A stretch of 64,000 nt of DNA, from positions 1 through 64,000 of the forward strand of contig JBFLYO010000007.1 of the NCBI GenBank assembly GCA_040756745.1. The letters are read 5' to 3'. Within the stretch, counting starts at the first letter, position 1, and every line of letters begins with the position of its first letter. The notes beneath the pieces are model-generated. The model saw nothing but the letters and a program-made list of their open reading frames with translations, was not told the origin of the DNA and made no database searches. A program made the position numbers and the translations under genes. This document shows positions 53,396 through 61,484 of the stretch, piece after piece. The DNA is from JBFLYO01 sp040756745. GTDB lineage: Bacteria; Bacteroidota; Ignavibacteria; UBA10030; UBA6906.

Positions 53396-54079
53396 ATGCA
53401 CATCCTGATAGTTGAAGATCAAAGGAAGGTAGCCAACGCTTTGGCAGACGGCCTGCGGCGTGATGGCTTCAAAGTGACGCTCGCAACTGATGGAGAGGAA
53501 GGTTTCTTTCTCCTGAACTCAAGTAGGGTCGATCTTCTCGTTCTGGACCTTGGGCTTCCGAAGCGTGATGGCATCGAGATTCTCCGGACAATGAGACAAA
53601 GAAGGATCAACATTCCAGTCATGGTACTTACTGCCCGTGACTCCGTCGAAGATCGGGTTCTCGGTCTCGAAAGTGGAGCTGATGACTACCTGGTGAAGCC
53701 ATTTGCTTTCCCGGAACTGCTTGCCAGAGTACATGCTCTTCTGAGAAGAACCAAGGAACAGAATGAAACGACGTTGACTATCGGTGATCTTGCATTGGAT
53801 CTGAAGACTCGCAGAGCAACCCGTGGACCGCACCCTCTTTCACTCACAGCCAAGGAACTGGAGCTCTTGGAATACCTCTTGCGAAGCAAGAACAGTGTTG
53901 TCTCAAGAGAGATGATTGTTCGCGATGTGTGGCATGCAACTGAACGGGCTACACCTCTTGACAATGTGATCGATGTTCACATCGCCCATCTCAGAAAGAA
54001 GATCGACGGTCCCTTCGAACTCAAGCTTCTCCACACCTTGAGGGGAGTAGGATTCATGGTGAGTCTGATGAAACCATGA
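53396..54079 (+). CDS. OmpR-family response regulator (CusR/QseB-like)
   Basis: This 227-aa regulator has a receiver (MHILIVEDQRKVANAL; phospho-Asp in LLVLDLGLPKRDG; Lys in DDYLVKPF) and a winged-helix output domain (LSLTAKELELLEYLL; IDVHIAHLRKKID; LLHTLRGVGFMV). It heads a two-gene unit with the kinase (4-bp overlap). Base composition is lower in GC than flanking genes (one sample line is about 47% GC). A three-fold CTTAAG box upstream of the next gene is a plausible target. Confidence 0.93.
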   Translation: MHILIVEDQRKVANALADGLRRDGFKVTLATDGEEGFFLLNSSRVDLLVLDLGLPKRDGIEILRTMRQRRINIPVMVLTARDSVEDRVLGLESGADDYLVKPFAFPELLARVHALLRRTKEQNETTLTIGDLALDLKTRRATRGPHPLSLTAKELELLEYLLRSKNSVVSREMIVRDVWHATERATPLDNVIDVHIAHLRKKIDGPFELKLLHTLRGVGFMVSLMKP

Positions 54080-55476
54080 GACTTGCCGGGCTTCGTCATA
54101 TCCGTTTCCGATTGGCCCTCTGGAGCATCCTCGTGTTTGGGGGGATCCTCGTCTTGTATGCATCCGGAACGTCGTGGTTCTTCCTCAAGACTCTGAATGA
54201 CCAACTGGATGCAAGCCTGAAGGAAGACTTGGAACTGGTCGACCAAATGCTGGTGCATTCGGTGGAGGGAGGGGCACCCATCGACATTCATGGCGAGAAT
54301 ATCAACGAGCTTGAACGCTTCCTGGAAATATGGTCGATGGATGGTCAGCTCATCTATCGAAGCAAGACCCTCGGAGCGCATGCGCTAGGTCCCGCGCCTG
54401 ACACCACGGGTGTGGGCACAACCACACGAATCCACTCACACACACTCTCGGACGGAACTCAACTGAGGGTTGCCGAAAAGCTCCATTTCCACGGAGCAGC
54501 CCATAGACTGATTCGCCTGGGGGTGAGCGAAGAGGGACACTTCTCGAATGTCAATCGGTTCGTGAGGCTGATCTTGATTGGTATTCCAGTCGCGCTGCTC
54601 CTCGTGAGCGTCAGTGCCTACTGGATGGCGCGAGGAGCGCTAAGACCCATTGACGTCATGGCGTCTGCGGCAAGACGCATGGGAACCTCCGACTTGTCCG
54701 AGCGGATTCCTGTCAGGAATCCCGATGACGAGCTCGGCCGCCTGGCCTCAGCATTTAACGAGCTTCTCGCAAGGATACAGAAGTCGTACGATCAGCTCAA
54801 GCGATTCACATCCGATGCCTCACATCAGCTTCGAACGCCGTTGACTGCGATGAGAAGTGTTGGCGAAGTAGGACTGCAAGTCGGTCGGTCAGCAGAAGAG
54901 TACCGTGAAGTCGTGGGCAGTATGCTTGAAGAGAGCACACGGTTAACCAAGTTGGTCGACAGCCTGCTGTTTCTGACGCGTGCAGATGCCGGAAAGCACC
55001 GCCTGAATGTGGATCGACTTGACCTCCTGGAATACGTGAGGGAGACAACCGACCTGTTGGGCGTCCTCGCCGATGATAAGCATCAGCAGATGAGGGTTGA
55101 TGGGAAGCCTGGTATCATGATCCGTGCGGATCGGTCGTTGCTCTGCCAGGCGCTATTGAACCTCGTCGACAATGCGATCAAGTTCACTCCTGAAGGGGGA
55201 AGTATTGCAATTCGTGTCGGAGTGAATGGCGCCCAACAGGCGTTCGTGGATGTCGTCGATTCCGGTCCAGGGATTTCACCGGAGCACCTCGAGAGCATTT
55301 TCGAAAGATTCTTTCGTGCTGACAAAAGCAACAGTCCGGGGGCAGGTCTTGGGTTAGCTGTCGCCAGATGGGCGGTTGAAGCACATGGCGGCACGATCAC
55401 CGTAGAGAGTAACCAGGGTTCTGGCTCCGCATTTCACGTTGTCCTGCCACTCGACCCACGCCTTACGAAACCTTAA
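54076..55476 (+). CDS. HAMP-containing sensor histidine kinase (CusS-like)
   Basis: This 466-aa kinase has TM1 near residues 15-35 (LWSILVFGGILVLYASG) and a periplasmic sensor of about 120 residues with several His in HSHTLSDGTQ and KLHFHGAAH. TM2 is near 160-180, followed by HAMP (RPIDVMASAARRMGTSDLSERIP), HisKA (FTSDASHQLRTPLTAM) and HATPase (LVDNAIKFTPEGG, DSGPGISPEHLES, GAGLGLAVARWA). Metal- or redox-sensing kinases share this plan; the signal is unknown. The stop codon lies within the CTTAAG box. Confidence 0.92.
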   Translation: MRLAGLRHIRFRLALWSILVFGGILVLYASGTSWFFLKTLNDQLDASLKEDLELVDQMLVHSVEGGAPIDIHGENINELERFLEIWSMDGQLIYRSKTLGAHALGPAPDTTGVGTTTRIHSHTLSDGTQLRVAEKLHFHGAAHRLIRLGVSEEGHFSNVNRFVRLILIGIPVALLLVSVSAYWMARGALRPIDVMASAARRMGTSDLSERIPVRNPDDELGRLASAFNELLARIQKSYDQLKRFTSDASHQLRTPLTAMRSVGEVGLQVGRSAEEYREVVGSMLEESTRLTKLVDSLLFLTRADAGKHRLNVDRLDLLEYVRETTDLLGVLADDKHQQMRVDGKPGIMIRADRSLLCQALLNLVDNAIKFTPEGGSIAIRVGVNGAQQAFVDVVDSGPGISPEHLESIFERFFRADKSNSPGAGLGLAVARWAVEAHGGTITVESNQGSGSAFHVVLPLDPRLTKP

Positions 55477-55499
55477 GCAAGTCTTCAGGAAGACTTAAG
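55472..55499 (+). promoter_or_regulatory. three-fold CTTAAG box, probable OmpR-family (PmrA/QseB-type) operator
   Basis: CTTAAG (55472-55477), CTTCAG (55483-55488) and CTTAAG (55494-55499) are spaced by 5 bp each, i.e. an 11-bp period as in known OmpR-family direct-repeat boxes. A -35-like TTGAAC follows directly at 55500-55505 with a weak -10 near 55523, as expected for an activator-dependent promoter. The region 55506-55719 is a leader of about 190 nt with nothing else recognised. Confidence 0.6.
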
Positions 55500-55719
55500 T
55501 TGAACTCCTAGACTATTCTCAGATACCTTCTCTTGGTTGGTGTGGTCCGAGAAGCGTATCGGCAGCACCCACGTCCTACCGCTCTGGCCTCCAGAATATA
55601 TGTACGCATTGTTGGGGAGCGAAGGTGGAACAACGCCAATCGGAAGCTCCAACCTCAGCTGCCTTCCTGCTCATTCCATCAATCGCATAACTTCCCAGAT
55701 CAGACCAAGGAGCAAGCTC

Positions 55720-57270
55720 ATGCCACAGATGATACGATCACACCTGTTGATTCTCCTGCTGACCCTGCTTGCGACATCTATCATGCATGCTCAGATTACA
55801 CGTCAGCAATGTTACCTGTGCCATGCAAACCCCGGCCTCAGCAAGACAATCACCCTTTCGACGGGATCTACCGAAACGATTCCGCTGTATGTAGACACCC
55901 TGAAGTTCAATGCGAGCCTCCACAGTGCTCTCTTGTGTGTCCAATGCCATACCGATATCACTCCTGCAAACTTGTACAACCATTCGGGGTCGAACTCGCT
56001 GCCCAAGAGCTACGGTGGCTGGGCCCGCTTTTCGGCCAAGAATGACACCGTTACTCCGGGGGGCGAGCGGACACGCAACTACTACACAGCAGCCTCCATG
56101 TCGTGCAACAAAAGCGGGTGCCATCCCCAGCAAGCTGCATTTGATTCCTCGACGCATCATGTTACGTGGCGACAAAAGCAGGCACACGTGCATACGGTGA
56201 ACGGCGAATCGGTTGGCGAGGCGTATGTGTTCAATGACTGCAATCGCTGCCACACGTCTTGCGCGACGTGCCACTTCAAGTCAAATAAGGTTCAGAAGAT
56301 CGGCGGCGATGTCCTCGCAATATGGGACAGCCTACAGTTCTTTGGAGACGGGGGGTCACTCTCTCGCTCAGGAGGGTTCACCGAGTATGCAATGGACTGG
56401 ACCGTGAACGTCGAATCCCACACCTTCTATACAGGAGACAGCCTCAGGGCAACCAACGCGGTATGTCAATCCTGCCACCTCGGGTACTACAAACCACCGA
56501 TGTACGGCTTCCTCTCCGAGGATCCACCATATCCGAAAGCATGGGGAAGCAACATCCGTCGGCATCCACAGACACAGGAGCTGACACTGAGCCAGCAACA
56601 TTCGTCAAGAAAGTGCGCCCAATGCCACACGAATGTTCATGCGTATCCCGGCCGCCAGCACAACTGGCAGGAAGAGGGCGACGTCAAGTGCCAGACATGT
56701 CATACGATGACAAATCACTATCCGCAGCACACAACGGTGGACTGCATCTCGTGCCACTTCACAGGGTTCGGAAGGTCAAAGGGACAAAATGCACATGACG
56801 TATGGCGATGGCCTGTCGCGAGTAACCGCGTACGTCCGCTTGTGATGAAGTACAACGAAGCAATCAACTGGTATCCACACACGATAGTCCGTCCCGACAC
56901 CAATACCTCCTGTGCGGGCAAGTGTCATTACGAGGGGAACCTCATCGGGGCATCAACGATTACCAGCGTTCCAATCTCAAAAGAAGTGCCGGGTTCGTTT
57001 GCGCTGGAACAGAACTACCCGAACCCATTCAACCCGAATACGACCATCCGATTCGCCATTCCGACCAAAGAACTCGTGAGAATTGCGGTGTACGATGTAC
57101 TCGGCAGATTCGTGACCACACTGGTGAACGAAACGACGGAGCCCGGGACGTACAAGATTCTGTGGAATGGCATTGATCACGCCGGTATGCAGGTGTCGAG
57201 CGGAGTTTACTTCTACAGGATTGAAGCAGGTACATTCAGTTCTTCCAGGAAGATGTTGCTGGTGAGGTAG
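55720..57270 (+). CDS. secreted multihaem c-type cytochrome with type IX secretion C-terminal domain
   Basis: This 516-aa protein starts at ATG 55720 (AAGGAG upstream) with a signal peptide (LLILLLTLLATSIMHAQ). Eight CxxCH haem sites start at residues 31, 73, 174, 181, 249, 299, 324 and 342. There are two unusual sites, CNKSGCH (129, CX4CH) and CAGKCH (398, CX3CH). The last 85 residues are a Por/T9SS sorting domain: FALEQNYPNPFNPNTTI, YDVLGR, SGVYFYR and KMLLVR. It should be displayed on or released from the cell surface and may pass electrons to external acceptors. It is downstream of a two-component system and has a terminator after it. Confidence 0.93.
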   Translation: MPQMIRSHLLILLLTLLATSIMHAQITRQQCYLCHANPGLSKTITLSTGSTETIPLYVDTLKFNASLHSALLCVQCHTDITPANLYNHSGSNSLPKSYGGWARFSAKNDTVTPGGERTRNYYTAASMSCNKSGCHPQQAAFDSSTHHVTWRQKQAHVHTVNGESVGEAYVFNDCNRCHTSCATCHFKSNKVQKIGGDVLAIWDSLQFFGDGGSLSRSGGFTEYAMDWTVNVESHTFYTGDSLRATNAVCQSCHLGYYKPPMYGFLSEDPPYPKAWGSNIRRHPQTQELTLSQQHSSRKCAQCHTNVHAYPGRQHNWQEEGDVKCQTCHTMTNHYPQHTTVDCISCHFTGFGRSKGQNAHDVWRWPVASNRVRPLVMKYNEAINWYPHTIVRPDTNTSCAGKCHYEGNLIGASTITSVPISKEVPGSFALEQNYPNPFNPNTTIRFAIPTKELVRIAVYDVLGRFVTTLVNETTEPGTYKILWNGIDHAGMQVSSGVYFYRIEAGTFSSSRKMLLVR

Positions 57271-57282
57271 CGTCTCATGTCA

Positions 57283-57350
57283 GAGCGACCGGCCAGCAGG
57301 TCGCTCCCTTTCGGACCCCGATCCGATTCTTCGGATCGGGGTCTTTTGTT
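57283..57350 (+). terminator. hairpin plus Rho-independent terminator after the cytochrome gene
   Basis: A first hairpin GAGCGACC/GGTCGCTC (57283-57306) is followed by a strong 13-bp stem GACCCCGATCCGA/TCGGATCGGGGTC with loop TTCT (57314-57343) and a TTTTGTT tract. It begins 12 bp after the stop codon. Confidence 0.9.
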
Positions 57351-57401
57351 GGTGTTTCATTCTTGGTTCTTTTTATAGAGGTAGCACGACACAATCCTCC
57401 C

Positions 57402-57493
57402 GCCTGCCGGCGGGCAGGCAAACAGATCCCAACGCCTTACATCGGAAGGCCGTGAGGAAACATTTCACCTTCGCGTCCTTTGCGGTTATCTTC
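57402..57493. repeat. intergenic palindromes, right border of the low-GC block
   Basis: GCCTGCC-GGCG-GGCAGGC (57402-57419) is a perfect short hairpin. The motif at 57469-57493 is the inverted counterpart of the repeat at 53027-53050. No gene is visible in 57351-57630. Confidence 0.7.
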
Positions 57494-57561
57494 TCGCCGG
57501 AGTTGCTTGACCGCAACGACGCAACGGATGCGCAAGCAGGTCCTACCCGAGAGCTTCTGAT

Positions 57562-57610
57562 GAAGCACCAAATCACAAACCCCAAATTCCAAACAAATTC
57601 CAATAACCCA
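57562..57610. repeat. partial copy of a CACCAAATC-type dispersed repeat
   Basis: The stretch starts GAAGCACCAAATCACAAACC and matches the ends of the elements at 58001-58165 and 59907-60033. It lacks their central core. Confidence 0.7.
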
Positions 57611-57630
57611 AGAAGAGAACGACGAAAATA

Positions 57631-57984
57631 CTAGGGATTGCCTTGTGATGCCTTGAGAATCGCACTGAAGATTTTCAAGAGCTCTTGTGACTCTTTGATC
57701 AACCCTTCCTGTTCAGAGCCCTGTCCGTCCCCCGGTGTAACCAGGCGCAGCCAGTAGCCGCTCTCTTTTACCTCTTTCCTGCTGATTCGTATTCTCATCA
57801 GGAAATCTCTTTTGCCAAGTGCTTCATTTGCCTCAATGTAATTGGCGCCAACAGAGCCGGAAGACCTGATGACCTGTCGACCATACTCACAATTCGAGAG
57901 ATCCTTTGGAAGGCGCTTCACAAAATCGCGCACAGCTCTTGCAAAGCGTTCGGTCCTCTCTTCAAGGTCGTACTGACCGGCCAC
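57631..57984 (-). CDS. four-helix-bundle protein (S23/IVP-like)
   Basis: This 117-aa protein has the family pattern FARAVRDFVKRLPKD, YGRQVIRSSGSVGANYIEANEALGKRDFLMRIRISRKEVKESGYWLRL, and a C-terminal ELLKIFSAIL helix. Such proteins were first found encoded in 23S rRNA intervening sequences and occur free in many Bacteroidota genomes. Function is unknown. It is enclosed by copies of the dispersed repeat at 57562 and 58001, so it may travel with them. Confidence 0.93.
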   Translation of the reverse strand: MAGQYDLEERTERFARAVRDFVKRLPKDLSNCEYGRQVIRSSGSVGANYIEANEALGKRDFLMRIRISRKEVKESGYWLRLVTPGDGQGSEQEGLIKESQELLKIFSAILKASQGNP

Positions 57985-58000
57985 GATGACTCCTGAGATA

Positions 58001-58165
58001 GCACCAAATCACAAAACCCAAATCTCAAACAAGCACCAATTACCGAAATCTGAAATGCTCCAAACAGGCGGCCGTTTCCGTCATTTCGGTCTTGAGAATT
58101 GGAATTTGTTTGTGATTTGATGCTTGGGATTTGGTGCTTGTTTGTGAATTGGTGCTTGAGATTTG
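58001..58165. repeat. dispersed palindromic element, copy B
   Basis: The ends read GCACCAAATCACAAAAC and GGTGCTTGAGATTTGG. The core (58041-58105, with CCGAAATC...TCATTTCGG) is the reverse complement of the core of the copy at 59907-60033 at roughly 80% identity by eye. It lies 8 bp past the comM stop. The right end contains an extra tandem of the GGTGCTTG motif. Confidence 0.8.
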
Positions 58166-58172
58166 GTCATTC

Positions 58173-59708
58173 CTACATGATGCTTCTATCGAGGCTCCTA
58201 TACTGAATCGCCTCCCCGATATGTTCCGGCCTGATCTCCGGTGCTGCTGCAAGATCAGCAATGGTTCTCCCCACCTTGAGGATCCTGTCATACGCCCGGG
58301 CCGAGAGCCCGATCTTCGTGATCGCCATCTTCAGCAGCTCCTCCCCCGCTCCATCCAGCCGACAAAACTGCCTGATCTCGCGCGTCTGCATGTCGGCATT
58401 GGCATACATCCCCTTCAGTCCGCGGAACCGCGCCGCCTGATGATCACGGGCATTCGCGACACGCTCGCGTATGATATCCGACTTTTCGCCGCTGTCATTG
58501 CTCGATAACTCCCGGTACCGCACGGCGGGAACCTCGATGTGAAGATCGATCCGGTCCAGAAGCGGACCGGAGATCTTCGTCATATACTTCTGAATAGCTG
58601 TCGCCTGGCAGGTGCATTCCTTCGTCGGATCAGTAAAGTAGCCGCAGGGGCAGGGGTTCATCGCGCAGACAAGCATGAAATTGGCAGGATACTCAACGGA
58701 GAGTTTCGATCGGCTGATCGTCACACGGCCGTCCTCGAGGGGCTGGCGCAGCACTTCAAGCACATTGCGGGCAAACTCGGGGAGCTCATCCAGAAACAAC
58801 ACCCCGTGGTGTGACAGCGAGATCTCCCCAGGCCGCGGCACACTCCCTCCCCCTACCAGCGCGGCATCTGAAATCGTGTGATGCGGAGACCGGAACGGGC
58901 GGGTCGCCACAAGAGCAGTGTCTGAGGCAAGAATCCCTGCTACCGAATGGATTTTCGTGGTCTCGAGGGCTTCTTCGAAGGTGAGCGGAGGAAGGATGGT
59001 GGGAAGCCGCTTGGCAAGCATGGTCTTTCCGGAGCCCGGCGGCCCAATCATGATGATGTTGTGAGCACCGGCGGCAGCAACCTCCAGGGCTCGCTTGACC
59101 GCAAGCTGCCCCTTCACATCGGCGAAATCGGCCTGGTATTTCTGATCGTGTGCGAAGAGCTCCTTCACGTCGACCGAGAGCGGAGCAAGCCGGCGATGGT
59201 CTGCTTCCAGAAACTCCACCACTTCCTTGAGCGACGACATGGGGTACACTGCCAGCCCCTGCACCATCGCCGCCTCCTTGCCGTTTTCGCGCGGCACAAC
59301 CATCCCCCGGATTCCTCGCTTTCGGACCTCGAGGGCGATGGGGAGCGACCCGTGAATCGGCCGCAGCGTGCCGTCCAGGGCAAGCTCCCCAAGCAGCACG
59401 AACTCCTGCAAGGCCTCGTGCATCACCTGCCCGCTCGCCGCCAGGATCCCGACCGCCATCGGCAAGTCGAACGAAGAGCCTTCTTTCCTGATGTCAGCCG
59501 GAGCGAGATTCACCGTCAGCTTGCGGGTCGGAAATTCGTAGCTGCAGTTCCTCACCGCTGCAGTGATCCGCTCGCGGCTCTCGCGGACGGCGTTGTCGGG
59601 AAGGCCGACGATCGCAAACCCCGGGATCATCTTCTCGAGGTGCGTCTCCACCTCGACGATGTACGCATTAATCCCGTACGTCGCCCCGCTCAACACCTTC
59701 GAGAGCAT
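58173..59708 (-). CDS. comM: YifB family Mg-chelatase-like AAA ATPase
   Basis: This 511-aa protein starts at ATG 59708 after GGAGG. The N-terminal Lon-like domain has YGINAYIVEVETHLEKMIPGFAIVGLPDNAVRESRERITAA. The AAA+ core has IGPPGSGKTMLAKRLP (Walker A), RPFRSPHHTISDAALVGGG and LFLDELPEF (Walker B). The Cys-rich CAMNPCPCGYFTDPTKECTCQ is followed by the C-terminal QTREIRQFCRLDGAGEELL. ComM is a branch-migration helicase in natural transformation in some bacteria. A fragment of the same gene is at 53114-53214. Confidence 0.94.
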   Translation of the reverse strand: MLSKVLSGATYGINAYIVEVETHLEKMIPGFAIVGLPDNAVRESRERITAAVRNCSYEFPTRKLTVNLAPADIRKEGSSFDLPMAVGILAASGQVMHEALQEFVLLGELALDGTLRPIHGSLPIALEVRKRGIRGMVVPRENGKEAAMVQGLAVYPMSSLKEVVEFLEADHRRLAPLSVDVKELFAHDQKYQADFADVKGQLAVKRALEVAAAGAHNIIMIGPPGSGKTMLAKRLPTILPPLTFEEALETTKIHSVAGILASDTALVATRPFRSPHHTISDAALVGGGSVPRPGEISLSHHGVLFLDELPEFARNVLEVLRQPLEDGRVTISRSKLSVEYPANFMLVCAMNPCPCGYFTDPTKECTCQATAIQKYMTKISGPLLDRIDLHIEVPAVRYRELSSNDSGEKSDIIRERVANARDHQAARFRGLKGMYANADMQTREIRQFCRLDGAGEELLKMAITKIGLSARAYDRILKVGRTIADLAAAPEIRPEHIGEAIQYRSLDRSIM

Positions 59709-59906
59709 CGCCTCCCGCCGCTCGTGATCCAATTTTCCCCGAACAATAAAGCCGGGCCACACGGGCCATCAGCTCCGTCCCGCCTGTGGTGCGGAGACAA
59801 CGCCCGTGCAGCACCGACCTCTCTCTTCACCGGTACCTCAACTATTGATACACATGGGATGGCGGATTTACGAAGCAAAAAGCCCCGGAGGAAGCTCGAA
59901 GAACGT

Positions 59907-60033
59907 AAGCACCAAATCTCAAACAAATCCCAATGATCCAAACCGAAATGACCGAAACGGCCTGCCGTTTGGAGCATTACAGATTCTGGTGATTGGTGCT
60001 TGTTTGAGATTTGGGATTTGTGATTTGGTGCTT
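59907..60033. repeat. dispersed palindromic element, copy C
   Basis: This 127-bp element has ends AAGCACCAAATCTCAAAC and GATTTGTGATTTGGTGCTT, which are imperfect inverted repeats. The central core is CCGAAATGACCGAAACGGCC. It is in opposite orientation to copy B, so the two flank comM. No gene is seen in 59709-60076. Confidence 0.8.
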
Positions 60034-60076
60034 CCTCCCTGCCTTTATCGCGCGGAAGTACTGAGTGCGGAGCAGC

Positions 60077-60826
60077 TTAATGAGGATGGCGGTGCTTCAG
60101 GATGTGCGGCTTTTCGAGGCCGTGGGTGAGCATCAGGGGTTCATTGGAGAGAAGTTCAACGGTCGGGCCGGAGGCGATGACCGTGCCCTCATCCAGTACA
60201 TACGTGCGCGAGCAGACCTCTACAATAAGCTCCAGGTCGTGAGAGGCGATAACCTTTGCCGCAGGCAGCCGGCGCAAGAGCTCGACAAGCTCTCTCCTCC
60301 CGCGCGGATCGAGATCGCCCGTTGGCTCGTCAAGAACAAGGATGCGTGAGCTGCAGGCAAGCAACCCGGCAAGACACACCCTCTGCTTTTCCCCGCCGCT
60401 CAGGTGATGGGGGGAACGGGACTCAAAGCCTGCAAGCCCGACTGTCCCGAGAGCTTCGCGGACGACCTCTCGAAGCGCTTCTTCAGACAGGCCAAGCTGC
60501 TGCGGACCGAATGCGACGTCCTCGAAGACCGTGGGGCAGAACAACTGGTCGTCAGGATCCTGAAACAGGAGCCCCACGTCGCGGTGGATTTCATGGAGGT
60601 TTGTCGCATCTACCGGCTGGCCGAACACATACACTGCGGGCGTGGCCGGGTGCGTTTCGGGCAACAGCCCATTGAGATGAAGAAGCAGCGTGGACTTCCC
60701 CGCGCCGTTCGGGCCGACGACGCCAACGCACTCCCCTTCCTCCACTTCAAGCGAAACGCCCTTCAGCGCCGACTTCCCGTCGGCGTACGCATACGACAGA
60801 TCCCGCACCTCAAGAGCCCGGGTCAC
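60077..60826 (-). CDS. cbiO: cobalt/nickel ECF transporter ATPase
   Basis: This 249-aa ATPase has Walker A GPNGAGKST, Q-loop LFQDPDDQLFCPTVFEDVAFGP (typical of ECF ATPases), signature LSGGEKQRVCLAG, Walker B ILVLDEPTGDLDP and the H-loop ASHDLE. I place the start at the GTG at 60826, which overlaps the cbiQ stop (GTGA). A longer frame upstream is antisense-like noise. It energises uptake with CbiQ and CbiM. Confidence 0.93.
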   Translation of the reverse strand: MTRALEVRDLSYAYADGKSALKGVSLEVEEGECVGVVGPNGAGKSTLLLHLNGLLPETHPATPAVYVFGQPVDATNLHEIHRDVGLLFQDPDDQLFCPTVFEDVAFGPQQLGLSEEALREVVREALGTVGLAGFESRSPHHLSGGEKQRVCLAGLLACSSRILVLDEPTGDLDPRGRRELVELLRRLPAAKVIASHDLELIVEVCSRTYVLDEGTVIASGPTVELLSNEPLMLTHGLEKPHILKHRHPH

Positions 60827-61431
60827 CGCCACCCCCGCGCAGTCATTGCCGCGTAGACGCGTTCGGCCCGCTCGACCGAACGGACGAAGAGATGGCCGAC
60901 GATCCCCGCAGTATGGCGCCAGGATCGCCGGCCGCGTATGAACATCCTGCTTCTTCGTGCACGGGCCATCCGCTCCGTCTGATCGATGAGCAGAAAAACG
61001 TACCGGTACATCAGCGACAGAATCGTAATGAGGAGGGAGGGCGCGTGAAGCCTGGAGAGCACATCGAGCATGCTGCTGAATCTGGTCGTGTTGGCCAGCA
61101 GGATCATGGTCGCCAGGCAGATGTTGCTCTTCACGAGCACGCGGGCAGCCATGCTCCACCCTTCGGGTTGCGCGAGGGCAAACAACGCTCCGCCTACGAT
61201 GAACGGCTGAAGCGTCAGCAATCGCCTGAGCATGAATCCCGCCGGTATCCGGGCCATCGCAGCTACGACGCACATCGCCGCCACGAGTCCCCCATAAAAC
61301 ACCATCGGCCATTCCGGGACGGCCACAGTAATCACGACGACAGCGAGTGCGCTCCCCATCTTCACCCCGGGGGCGATTCTGTGTATCGCCGAATCCCCCC
61401 TCGCATACCGATCAATAAAATTGTGCTTCAC
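60823..61431 (-). CDS. cbiQ: cobalt/nickel ECF transporter permease
   Basis: This 202-aa transmembrane T component has FIDRYARGDSAIHRIAPGVKMG at the N-terminus, several membrane helices, and the cytoplasmic coupling region QTERMARARRSRMF near the ARG motif used to contact the ATPases. ERAERVYAAMTARGW at the end is a strong CbiQ marker. It lies between cbiM (53 bp gap of pyrimidine-rich low-complexity sequence) and cbiO. Confidence 0.93.
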   Translation of the reverse strand: MKHNFIDRYARGDSAIHRIAPGVKMGSALAVVVITVAVPEWPMVFYGGLVAAMCVVAAMARIPAGFMLRRLLTLQPFIVGGALFALAQPEGWSMAARVLVKSNICLATMILLANTTRFSSMLDVLSRLHAPSLLITILSLMYRYVFLLIDQTERMARARRSRMFIRGRRSWRHTAGIVGHLFVRSVERAERVYAAMTARGWR

Positions 61432-61484
61432 TCTTCGCCTTCAACTCCTTATTCATCACTCTTAACTCCTTCACCTCTCTCCTC

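Noticed and set aside
60827..61312. Upstream extension of cbiO
   Set aside because: It would overlap nearly all of cbiQ in another frame; the GTG at 60826 gives a standard ATPase and a GTGA overlap.
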